IMG/VR virus record: IMGVR_UViG_3300020183_002793
Span: 1-23,813 of that record
DNA: 23,813 bases
Source: a virus
Reading direction: 5' to 3' (one strand)
Both the position numbers and the translations under genes were made by a program. Numbering within the stretch: position 1 is the first letter of the stretch; each line of letters begins with the position of its first letter. The notes beneath the pieces were generated by a model that ran no database searches, had not been told where the DNA came from, and saw only the letters and a program-made list of their open reading frames with translations. Positions 7,644 through 13,975 of the stretch are shown piece after piece.

Positions 7644-7674
7644 AAAAAAACCCCGTGAGATTTCTCCCACGGGG
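7644..7674 (-). terminator. intrinsic terminator after major capsid gene
   Basis: On the minus strand CCCCGTG (7668-7674) pairs with CACGGGG (7651-7657); an inner GAG/CTC pairing is also possible. The stem is followed by seven Us (7644-7650). It begins 30 bases after the gp23 stop and should end the highly expressed capsid transcript. Confidence 0.9.
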
Positions 7675-7703
7675 CTCTTATTGCTCGGCGTGAGCCTGAT
7701 ATC

Positions 7704-9092
7704 TTACATCAGGTTTGTCACGGCCACAAAGCGGTAGTAGATATTGGCCTTCGCATCGCCGAATGAACCAATCGTGCCGTCGGCTGTAGATGTAGCAAAC
7801 GGGTTGGCCACCAGACCATAACGAGTCTTGAAGCCAATCTTCGGCTGGAAGGTATCCTGACCGATGGCGCGCACCATCTGGAGCGGCACATACGGGCAAT
7901 AGAACAGACCGGCATCGAAGGCGCTTGAGCCCTTGTAGCCAACTGTCAGATACTGCTTACCTGAAGATGATGAGAAGTACGGATCGACATACACACGCAT
8001 ACGGCCATTTAGCACACCAGCAAAGGTGTTGCCTGTGTCGTCAACTTGAAGATTCGCTGACAGAGCAGGTGTATAATCAAGCACACCAGCCATTGACAGA
8101 GCTGAAGCAACGTCTGATGAGCAGATCATCACGTTGCCCTTACCGCGACGGGTAGCCTTCGCGATTTGGTTAGCTTCACGCTCGATCTGGAACAGCAGAC
8201 CCTTGAACTTCTCAACCATCCAACGACCATTTGAGTCAACGTCAAGATTGAATGTGCCGGTTGAGGTCACATTTTCCTGAGCGCCGGATGTCGCTGTGTA
8301 GTTGATTGTACGAACCACTTCGCGGTTGATTTCTGAGAGAATTTCCGCTGACAGAATATTCGCAAGTTCTGATTCGGCGTCCAGACCATGGATCGCCTTC
8401 AGGTCTTGCGCCAATTCCATCGTGTATTCAGCCTTCAGCGCACGAGACACAGCGGTCACGGCAACCTTCTCGACTGAAAATGCCATTTGCTGGAATGCAT
8501 TTGTCGCACCGTCACCAAGAGCTTCTGCGCGAGTTGTTGACATACCAGTTGAAACGGTATAGCCAGAAGCACCGGCCTTTACGCGAGCTGTCGGGTCATT
8601 GCCGTCCTGCACGCGGCCTGAAGCCGTATTCGCAACCACAAAGCGAGAAGCTGTATTGCCGCCTGCCGCGGAAGAAAACGTGGTGTTGGCTTCGTTGAAC
8701 AGCGCTTCCGTGCCTGTCTGCGAGTCAAAGCGTGAGCGCAGAGCGAAGATCAGGCCTGTTGGACCAGTCATCGGCTGCACACCGCAAATATCATAAGCAA
8801 TCAGGTTTGGCATTGAGCGACGAACCAGTGAGATAAGCACTGGGTCGAAGATATCAATATTACCAGCGGAGGCTACTGACGAAGATGTGCCCATCGCATT
8901 CGCGGGAGCGGCTTCACCCAGAAGACCAGGCGCGCGATAACCGCCAGAGCCAATGGCTTGCTGACGAGCATCGTATTCTTGATTTTCCAAAAGCTGAGCC
9001 AGAACGGCGCGCTTGTGGGAATCCTTGACGGTAGGGAGGTCACCATGGTCGATGACCGCGCCCCACTTCTGGATCAGAGACTCTGTATTCAT
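7704..9092 (-). CDS. 23: gp23 major capsid protein precursor
   Basis: This 462-residue protein is the T4-type major capsid protein (HK97 fold), which forms the hexamers of the head. Seen: MNTESLIQKWGAVIDH, a charged N-terminal prohead segment, then YRAPGLLGEAAPAN; LLGE60 followed by Ala61 matches the gp21 protease site (L/I-x-E before a small residue), so residues 1-60 should be removed during maturation. Next come FDPVLISLVRRSMPNLIAYDICGVQPM and PTGLIFALRSRF, strongly conserved in the family, and NVMICSSDVASAL, PYVPLQMVRA and FKTRYGLVANPF near the C-terminus. It is shorter than T4 gp23 (521). AAGGAGG and GGAG lie upstream of ATG 9092. Codon use is richer in G and C than its neighbours, as often seen for abundant capsid proteins. 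A late box lies at 9127-9134 and a strong terminator follows. Confidence 0.97.
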   Translation of the reverse strand: MNTESLIQKWGAVIDHGDLPTVKDSHKRAVLAQLLENQEYDARQQAIGSGGYRAPGLLGEAAPANAMGTSSSVASAGNIDIFDPVLISLVRRSMPNLIAYDICGVQPMTGPTGLIFALRSRFDSQTGTEALFNEANTTFSSAAGGNTASRFVVANTASGRVQDGNDPTARVKAGASGYTVSTGMSTTRAEALGDGATNAFQQMAFSVEKVAVTAVSRALKAEYTMELAQDLKAIHGLDAESELANILSAEILSEINREVVRTINYTATSGAQENVTSTGTFNLDVDSNGRWMVEKFKGLLFQIEREANQIAKATRRGKGNVMICSSDVASALSMAGVLDYTPALSANLQVDDTGNTFAGVLNGRMRVYVDPYFSSSSGKQYLTVGYKGSSAFDAGLFYCPYVPLQMVRAIGQDTFQPKIGFKTRYGLVANPFATSTADGTIGSFGDAKANIYYRFVAVTNLM

Positions 9093-9126
9093 GGTACTCT
9101 CCTTTTCCTCCTTAGGGAATTATGGC

Positions 9127-9134
9127 TATTTATT
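9127..9134 (-). promoter_or_regulatory. late promoter box (AATAAATA) before gp23
   Basis: The minus strand reads AATAAATAGCC, seven of eight bases of the T4 late box TATAAATA, 34 bases upstream of the gp23 ATG. The spacing matches the boxes of gp22 and gp18. It overlaps the last codons and stop of gp22 closely, so gp23 can be transcribed separately from the scaffold gene. Confidence 0.6.
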
Positions 9135-9136
9135 TT

Positions 9137-10192
9137 TTAAGCCTTCTTGGAAATGCGTGACAGGGCCGCGACATACTGAGCCATCGGACCCGTAGGTGTC
9201 TTCTCATCTGTATTGTCGATAGGATCGACATCAAGAGATTCCGTGAGAACCGACTTTAGTGCAGCCTTGCGACCTGAGGGGAAATAGCTCTCGCGAAGAG
9301 ACTGCACCTTCTCGCCGAAAGATTCGGCATTATCAAAGGTGATGGTCTCTGTTAGCTTCACCAACTTTTCAACCTGCACATCTGTAAGACCGTCTGTAGC
9401 TTCAGCGACGACAATTTCGCGCACCAGAGCTTCATTCTCTGTGCGTAGTTCGACTGAAGCTTCGATCTCCTTATTAAGGGCCGCTGTCAGCTCCTCAACC
9501 TGAGAAGCGAGATTTTCTACGATGTCTTCTTTACCTTCTGGTACATCAATATAATGCTCGGTGAATAGGTTGCGAAGACCTGACATGAAGGATTCTACAA
9601 TTTCAGCACGGAGGCCTGTCTCAACAGCAAGCTTATTCTCTTCCATCCACTGCTCGACAACGTGGTCAAGATATGAATCGACTTGATCAATAAGCTCTGA
9701 AGTCTTTGACTCAACAGCTTCGCCGATCTCAATTTGCTGAATAGCAGCCATTTCTTCCAGCTTCTCATTAATTTTTGTCACAAGCGCGATTTGGAAAATA
9801 TCCGAAACTTTAGACTTGAAGTCTTCAGAAACTTCAGCACCTTCGAAGATTGCATGAATGTCATCAGAGACATCGACATCTTCTGATGTCACGCGAGGAG
9901 GCTGCACGATCTTTGAAGTACCCTGCATTTGGTATTCTTGTTCACCGTCAGGAAGACCCATGACCTTCGCATAAGTGGCTTTTAGCTCACCCTTTGTCAT
10001 TTTTGATACTGTATTCACGATGGCTGAAACCATCGATGAACGTGACGCAGGATTCACAGATGTCGGTGAAGTGCGGATGGTATCATGCTCGCCGTCCTTA
10101 TCGCCGCCAGGAGGTGTGACCTTGTCGCCGACTGGACCAGGAACATGTGCGCCTGGCGCATCCGCTTCGTCGATCTGCTTAACTTGGCTCAT
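9137..10192 (-). CDS. 22: gp22 prohead scaffold protein
   Basis: This 351-residue acidic, largely helical protein sits between the protease and major capsid genes, the position of the T4 gp22 scaffold (269 residues), which forms the prohead core and is later cut to peptides by gp21. Seen: an N-terminal Pro/Gly-rich segment (residues 11-40), a repeated-type peptide HDTIRTSPTSV followed by SRSSM, MTKGELKATYAKVMGLPDG, then long Glu/Lys-rich heptads with INEKLEEMAAIQQIEIG, TSELIDQVDSYLDHVVEQWMEEN and VENLASQVEELTAALN. IDxVxxYLDyVVeeWxxEN is typical of gp22 in marine T4-like phages by recall. GAGGAG lies before ATG 10192, and a perfect TATAAATA box lies 40 bases upstream. Confidence 0.9.
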   Translation of the reverse strand: MSQVKQIDEADAPGAHVPGPVGDKVTPPGGDKDGEHDTIRTSPTSVNPASRSSMVSAIVNTVSKMTKGELKATYAKVMGLPDGEQEYQMQGTSKIVQPPRVTSEDVDVSDDIHAIFEGAEVSEDFKSKVSDIFQIALVTKINEKLEEMAAIQQIEIGEAVESKTSELIDQVDSYLDHVVEQWMEENKLAVETGLRAEIVESFMSGLRNLFTEHYIDVPEGKEDIVENLASQVEELTAALNKEIEASVELRTENEALVREIVVAEATDGLTDVQVEKLVKLTETITFDNAESFGEKVQSLRESYFPSGRKAALKSVLTESLDVDPIDNTDEKTPTGPMAQYVAALSRISKKA

Positions 10193-10232
10193 TTTGGTAT
10201 CTCCTCAGGACCTTGATGGAATTGCCCGGTGA

Positions 10233-10240
10233 TATTTATA
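10233..10240 (-). promoter_or_regulatory. late promoter TATAAATA before gp22
   Basis: A perfect T4 late box on the minus strand (TATAAATATC), 40 bases before the gp22 start. It is preceded by an A/T-rich stretch and lies in the 59-base gap after gp21. Confidence 0.8.
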
Positions 10241-10251
10241 AAATTTGAATA

Positions 10252-10902
10252 TTACAGCTTGGAAACGAAGTCGCGAAATACACGCAAGACTTCTTCTTCC
10301 GTGCGGCGACTGCGTGCACCTTTATTAATATGCTTTCTATAGGATGCAACCTCAACTTCTTTCAGGACACCGTTGTCCCAAACCCATTCTTTACCTTCCA
10401 TAATGCCATGAACAAAAGCATCCGGAGCTGATGGGTCAGCAACGATATCACCTGCGGTAGCTAGGTGAAAGTCATCTTGCACTTCCATGCAACCATTGCG
10501 TTCTTTTAGAGAACCCATGCCTCTTGTAGAGACACCAAGACGAGCACCCTCATCCATCAAGTTTTTGACGATGTTACCGTAAGGTGTTTCCATGATCTTA
10601 GCACGACCGATGTAATTATTACCATCTGGACGTAGTTCTTTGATCATATGTGAAACCCGCTCTAGATTGATGGTTGGGCCCGATGGGTGACCAAGCTCAC
10701 CATAAGCGCGGTTTTGTTCAATATGCTCGCGAATGTAACGATTGACTTCACGTTCCATAATCTGCTTAGGATATAGGCGGCCGTTACGATTCTTCTGCTC
10801 AGCCTGCATAAAAACACCTTCAATGAAGTAGCTCTTACCACCGCGCTCATTAGCTTCTGTGATGATCTTGAGCTCCTCGTTGACTTCGCAGATGAGTTTC
10901 AT
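10252..10902 (-). CDS. 21: gp21 prohead core protease
   Basis: This 216-residue serine protease matures the head by cutting gp23, the scaffold and core proteins. Length is close to T4 gp21 (212). Seen: FMQAEQKNRNGRLYP (31-45), the catalytic His motif GELGHP (His72), the catalytic Ser in GVSTRGMGS (Ser125), and GDIVADPSAPDAFV (151-164), all strongly conserved in this family. The predicted substrate site LLGE-A in gp23 lies in the same cluster. An AAGGA ribosome-binding site overlaps the end of the preceding 127-residue gene, so it is probably read together with that gene from the late box at 12301-12308. Confidence 0.95.
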   Translation of the reverse strand: MKLICEVNEELKIITEANERGGKSYFIEGVFMQAEQKNRNGRLYPKQIMEREVNRYIREHIEQNRAYGELGHPSGPTINLERVSHMIKELRPDGNNYIGRAKIMETPYGNIVKNLMDEGARLGVSTRGMGSLKERNGCMEVQDDFHLATAGDIVADPSAPDAFVHGIMEGKEWVWDNGVLKEVEVASYRKHINKGARSRRTEEEVLRVFRDFVSKL

Positions 10903-10916
10903 CTCAGGTATCCTTA

Positions 10917-11300
10917 TTAGTAAGATGATCCGCCAGTGATGGCAGGACGCTTGTGTAGCTTGATTACCAGAGATGCGGGACCTGTACCTGCCCTAGTCAC
11001 AACAACATTAGCAGATGCTTCACCCCCTGTCTCAAGACCGATGCCCGCCGCCTGAAAATCAAATACGCCGGATAGGGCTAGATTAAGCACAGTATTGGCA
11101 CCACGCTTAATATTAAATGTCACACCGTTTGATGTTGACCATGAAACTACAGAGATAAACATCTCCTGAACTGTCTCACCGACTGAATTGGCTGCCACTA
11201 CTGCATTTGAGCTGTTTAGCTGAATTGCGCCGCCGGCAGCAAAGTTGCCAACAACATAACCACCCTTGATGCCTTTTGAAACTACGCGATCAATCGCCAT
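10917..11300 (-). CDS. unrecognised 127-residue beta-rich protein in head cluster
   Basis: I do not recognise the family. The protein is Gly/Ala/Val-rich with few charged residues and alternating hydrophobic strands: YVVGNFAAGGAIQLN, VQEMFISVVSWSTSNG, VTFNIKRGANTVLNLAL and a C-terminal ASLVIKLHKRPAITG. It has no signal peptide or membrane span. Its composition resembles a small structural beta-sandwich. It starts at ATG 11300, overlapping the stop of the upstream gene by one base (TAATG), and ends 15 bases before gp21. The position between core and protease genes suggests a head component, perhaps a decoration or core protein; this is inference from context. Confidence 0.8.
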   Translation of the reverse strand: MAIDRVVSKGIKGGYVVGNFAAGGAIQLNSSNAVVAANSVGETVQEMFISVVSWSTSNGVTFNIKRGANTVLNLALSGVFDFQAAGIGLETGGEASANVVVTRAGTGPASLVIKLHKRPAITGGSSY

Positions 11301-12085
11301 TAGTCAGTCTCCTCAACATCTGGATTCAATACAAAGTCAATAATATCACGAAGACCTTTAGCACTCATTGAACCAATCTCAATGAATTTTGCAGCATTCT
11401 CACCTTCTAGAAGAGAATAAACCTCAGCCAGTTTAGCCGCCAGATCATTATCGACATCTACATGACCATCTTCGAAAATAACTCGACCACCAATCTTAGA
11501 TTCAATAATACGACGAATGCCAAATTGCATTGATTCGCGGAATTGCTTGATTGATGTCTTAGATGTGCGAACCACATCCTTCTCACCACTCTTTTCCGCG
11601 GAGCTTGGTGCGGGATTGCTTTCAACAGCCTTAATCGAAACGCGAGGTGATTTTATAGAATATGGCTCCACCGCAGACGGTGATATGCGAACCACTGAAG
11701 TATCACCACCACGCTTATCCGCATAATTTGGCGGAGTTTGCTTTGTATATGAACCTAGATTATCCGCAGCAACCTTAGACATATCTTGCCGAATCGGAGT
11801 GCGCTCACCAATTTTTAATTCATCACCGGCACGGTGATTAATACGCTTTTTTGTATCAGCCTGATTGATATTCTTGTCTTGATCACCAAAGTCTGTTATA
11901 GTTGATGTATGCATTTTCTTGAATGCACGTTCACCAGCAGCTTTAGGCTCTAGCGACCGAGACTCATCATCATCGACAAATGTATCTGAGCGATATGTAC
12001 GCTTCTTAGCAGGCACGGTCGCAACGTAGGCGGCCTCGCGGAGGCGTCGAGCCGCCTCTTTAATATCAGCTAGCCTCTTAGGCAT
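11300..12085 (-). CDS. unrecognised prohead core-type protein in the gp68 position
   Basis: This 261-residue basic-then-acidic protein is of unknown family. It starts at ATG 12085, which has GGAGGA five bases upstream and overlaps the previous stop by eight bases; the frame stays open to ATG 12124 but without a ribosome-binding site. Seen: MPKRLADIKEAARRLREA helix at the N-terminus, a low-complexity polar middle, two copies of a short peptide, DTSVVRISPSAVEP (residues 128-141) and EKDVVRTSKTSI (168-179) followed by FRESM, and a helical C-terminus with LAAKLAEVYSLLEGENAAKF. The same peptide occurs once in gp22. In T4, gene 68 (a prohead core protein) follows gene 67 here, so a core role is plausible, but I see no direct gp68 similarity. 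Confidence 0.8.
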   Translation of the reverse strand: MPKRLADIKEAARRLREAAYVATVPAKKRTYRSDTFVDDDESRSLEPKAAGERAFKKMHTSTITDFGDQDKNINQADTKKRINHRAGDELKIGERTPIRQDMSKVAADNLGSYTKQTPPNYADKRGGDTSVVRISPSAVEPYSIKSPRVSIKAVESNPAPSSAEKSGEKDVVRTSKTSIKQFRESMQFGIRRIIESKIGGRVIFEDGHVDVDNDLAAKLAEVYSLLEGENAAKFIEIGSMSAKGLRDIIDFVLNPDVEETD

Positions 12086-12275
12086 CTTGCTCCTCCGACG
12101 GTTCCTGTTGCGTGGAATCGGCATTGAACATCTGAGATGCGATGTTTACCTTCTCGATGTCCATACGATCCACTAGCTTATCCATCAACGCAGCCTGAAT
12201 ATTTTGCGAAAATGCAAGTGGATTGCCGCTTATTAGACCACCAATAGCAGCTTCAATTCTTTCTGTGGGCGTCAT
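12078..12275 (-). CDS. 67: gp67-like prohead core protein
   Basis: This 65-residue protein (66 if the adjacent ATG at 12278 is used) lies where T4 has gene 67. By eye it aligns without gaps to the T4 gp67 helical region: AAIGGLISGNPLAFSQNI, then AALMDKLVDRMDIEKVNIASQMF, followed by an acidic Gln/Glu-rich tail as in gp67 (80 residues). T4 gp67 is an abundant prohead core protein cut by gp21. ATG 12275 has AGGAG seven bases upstream, while ATG 12278 is only four bases away. A perfect late box at 12301-12308 precedes it, making it the first gene of a 67-like, 68-position, 127-residue, gp21 transcript. The assignment rests on weak sequence similarity plus gene order. Confidence 0.7.
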   Translation of the reverse strand: MTPTERIEAAIGGLISGNPLAFSQNIQAALMDKLVDRMDIEKVNIASQMFNADSTQQEPSEEQDA

Positions 12276-12300
12276 CATTCATCTCCTTATTTAATATCCA

Positions 12301-12308
12301 TATTTATA
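12301..12308 (-). promoter_or_regulatory. late promoter TATAAATA before gp67-like gene
   Basis: A perfect late box on the minus strand (TATAAATATGG), 25 bases before the chosen gp67-like start and just after the stop of the collagen-like fibre gene. Confidence 0.8.
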
Positions 12309-12323
12309 ACTTTGTTAATTGCC

Positions 12324-13967
12324 TTATAAGAAATATGGAATCTTATATACAATACCTGATATGGTTATTCTCAAGTGTCCAGCAGGATTAGCGACTATTG
12401 CGGAGTTTAATGTCAGATCAGCTTGACGAGTCGATATAGACGCTGTATTAGATGCAGATACCGTCAATGAACTAAAAGCATTGGATACCTGCAATCTTGT
12501 AGCAATAGCTAGATTTGTATTGGCTAATGCTGCTCTTTCAATAGATTTTGTTTGATATATGCTGGCAGCATTAGCTACTTGTAATCTATCAGAAATCAAA
12601 ATACGAAGAGCAGTATTTGTTGATGTCAGATTATTTTTGACATTAATAATTGCTAGATTTGTATTGGCTAATGCTGCTCTTTCAATAGATTTAGTCTGAA
12701 ATGTTGTCGTAAGAAATGAATTTGAAACCAAATTCTCAACCTGACCGGCTTTAGTGATGACTTTAAGCTGGCCAGTGGTGCTTGATTTTAGTGTCGTATT
12801 ACCAAGAAATATTGTGCTACCGCTAAGATAAAGATTTGCAAACCTGCGCTCGGATGATCCTATATTAAAGGTATTATTTGATGCAGGTATAATCGTTTTA
12901 GTTTGTAGGGTTGTTGATATATTATTACCAATTGCTGCGCTCTGTATTTGTATGACAGTAGAATTACCAGATGCAGTTACTGTCGCGCCAACAAAATCAA
13001 TCTGAGTAACATTATTACCTATTACAGTGCCTTCTTCTTTGATGGTGATAGATCCACCACCACCACCACCACCACCACCAGCAGCTGTATTAGCTTGCCA
13101 CTTACCTAATGTAGAGTTCCATATCAAAGACTGCCCATTTGTTGGTGATAGTGTAGAATTATAATCAACATCATCAAGACGTCGAAGCAATACTTCACCT
13201 GAGCCCGTGCCACCACCACTTGTTACCGCAGCTGTGGTTGCTAGCCTGCTAATCTGTGTAGCAACTCTTTGTTCTAGGGTGCTAAACTTTTTTTCTACTA
13301 TTGTAAGATCGATTGGTGGACCCTGTGGGCCCACTTCACCTTGTAAACCTTGTGGCCCCATTGGACCAGAATCGCCTCTATCACCTTTATCACCTTTTGG
13401 TCCTATTAGACCTCTAGGTCCCTGCTCACCTTGTAAACCTTGTTCACCCCGCCCACCCTGTGGTCCTTGAGGACCCTCAGGCCCCTGTTCACCTTGTGGA
13501 CCTCGGTCTCCTCTTTCACCTTGTAGACCTACAAAACCTCTTTCTCCTTGAGGCCCTTGAGGGCCCTCAGGTCCAGCTGGTCCAATATCACCTTTAGGTC
13601 CTCTATCACCTTTATGGCCAGGCTCACCTCTAGGACCCTGATCACCTTTTGGTCCTAAATCACCACGGTCACCCTTTTCGCCCTTGAATCCTCTCTCGCC
13701 TCGAGAACCTTTCTCACCTGGTGCGCCATCTTTACCAGGATTACCTTTATCACCAATATCCCCCTTTTCTCCCCTAGAACCTGGGTGACCTTGAGGACCA
13801 GCGGGGCCCTGATGACCGGGAGGGCCAGGTGGACCACCGGGAGGACCCGGCGGACCTTGAGGTCCTTCCTTGATCTCATTGATAATCTCAGCTTTTATCT
13901 TAGTGGCTTCAGTTTGAGCTATTTTGACAGCAGCAGCTAAGACTTTGGCTGATTGAAGAACATCCAT
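12324..13967 (-). CDS. collagen-repeat fibre protein (head/neck or tail fibre)
   Basis: This 547-residue structural protein has three parts. Residues 1-32 form a helical start (VLAAAVKIAQTEATKIKAEI). Residues about 33-216 are nearly continuous Gly-x-y triplets with frequent GPQGPQ, GDKGDRG and GEKG units, a collagen triple-helix domain with one break near GPPGGPP. The rest has a helical stem (LEQRVATQISRLATTAAV), a run of nine Gly, a beta segment NIGSSERRFANLYLSGSTIFLGN typical of phage fibres, and two copies of QTKSIERAALANTNLAI. The C-terminus ends GIVYKIPYFL. It would form trimeric fibres. It starts nine bases after the portal gene stop and lies among head genes, so an attachment to head or neck is possible. 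No chaperone or peptidase S74 domain is seen. Confidence 0.9.
   Translation of the reverse strand: MDVLQSAKVLAAAVKIAQTEATKIKAEIINEIKEGPQGPPGPPGGPPGPPGHQGPAGPQGHPGSRGEKGDIGDKGNPGKDGAPGEKGSRGERGFKGEKGDRGDLGPKGDQGPRGEPGHKGDRGPKGDIGPAGPEGPQGPQGERGFVGLQGERGDRGPQGEQGPEGPQGPQGGRGEQGLQGEQGPRGLIGPKGDKGDRGDSGPMGPQGLQGEVGPQGPPIDLTIVEKKFSTLEQRVATQISRLATTAAVTSGGGTGSGEVLLRRLDDVDYNSTLSPTNGQSLIWNSTLGKWQANTAAGGGGGGGGGSITIKEEGTVIGNNVTQIDFVGATVTASGNSTVIQIQSAAIGNNISTTLQTKTIIPASNNTFNIGSSERRFANLYLSGSTIFLGNTTLKSSTTGQLKVITKAGQVENLVSNSFLTTTFQTKSIERAALANTNLAIINVKNNLTSTNTALRILISDRLQVANAASIYQTKSIERAALANTNLAIATRLQVSNAFSSLTVSASNTASISTRQADLTLNSAIVANPAGHLRITISGIVYKIPYFL
12508..12548 (-). repeat. 41-base direct repeat, copy 2 (in fibre gene)
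   Basis: A 41-base stretch identical to 12652-12692, offset by exactly 144 bases (48 codons), so both copies are read in the same frame. It encodes SIERAALANTNLAI-type sequence in the distal part of the fibre protein and likely arose by duplication. Confidence 0.9.
12652..12692 (-). repeat. 41-base direct repeat, copy 1 (in fibre gene)
   Basis: Identical to 12508-12548. The flanking bases differ on both sides, so the perfect match is limited to 41 bases. Recombination between copies would delete 48 codons in frame. Confidence 0.9.
13054..13080 (-). repeat. trinucleotide repeat, nine TGG units (poly-Gly linker)
   Basis: Nine CCA units on the plus strand (TGG on the coding strand) encode nine consecutive Gly between the helical stem and the beta-rich distal part of the fibre. 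Slippage would change the linker length without breaking the frame. Confidence 0.9.
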
Positions 13968-13975
13968 CCTATCTT

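Noticed and set aside
9117-9136. Small GGCT/AGCC hairpin between gp22 and gp23 as a terminator
   Set aside because: The stem is only four base pairs with a long A/T loop and no suitable U-tract; the late box explains the A/T-rich stretch.
9975-10232. Plus-strand ORF opposite gp22
   Set aside because: Lies wholly opposite the scaffold gene and its late promoter, with no supporting signals; treated as a shadow frame.
12086-12124. ATG 12124 as start of the gp68-position gene
   Set aside because: No ribosome-binding site and a 47-base overlap; ATG 12085 has GGAGGA at good spacing.
12508-12692. Repeats as a CRISPR-like array
   Set aside because: Only two copies, both in frame within a fibre protein; they are a coding duplication.
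13207-13470. Plus-strand proline/cysteine-rich ORF opposite the collagen repeats
   Set aside because: It is the antisense shadow of Gly-x-y codons, with no ribosome-binding site or promoter.
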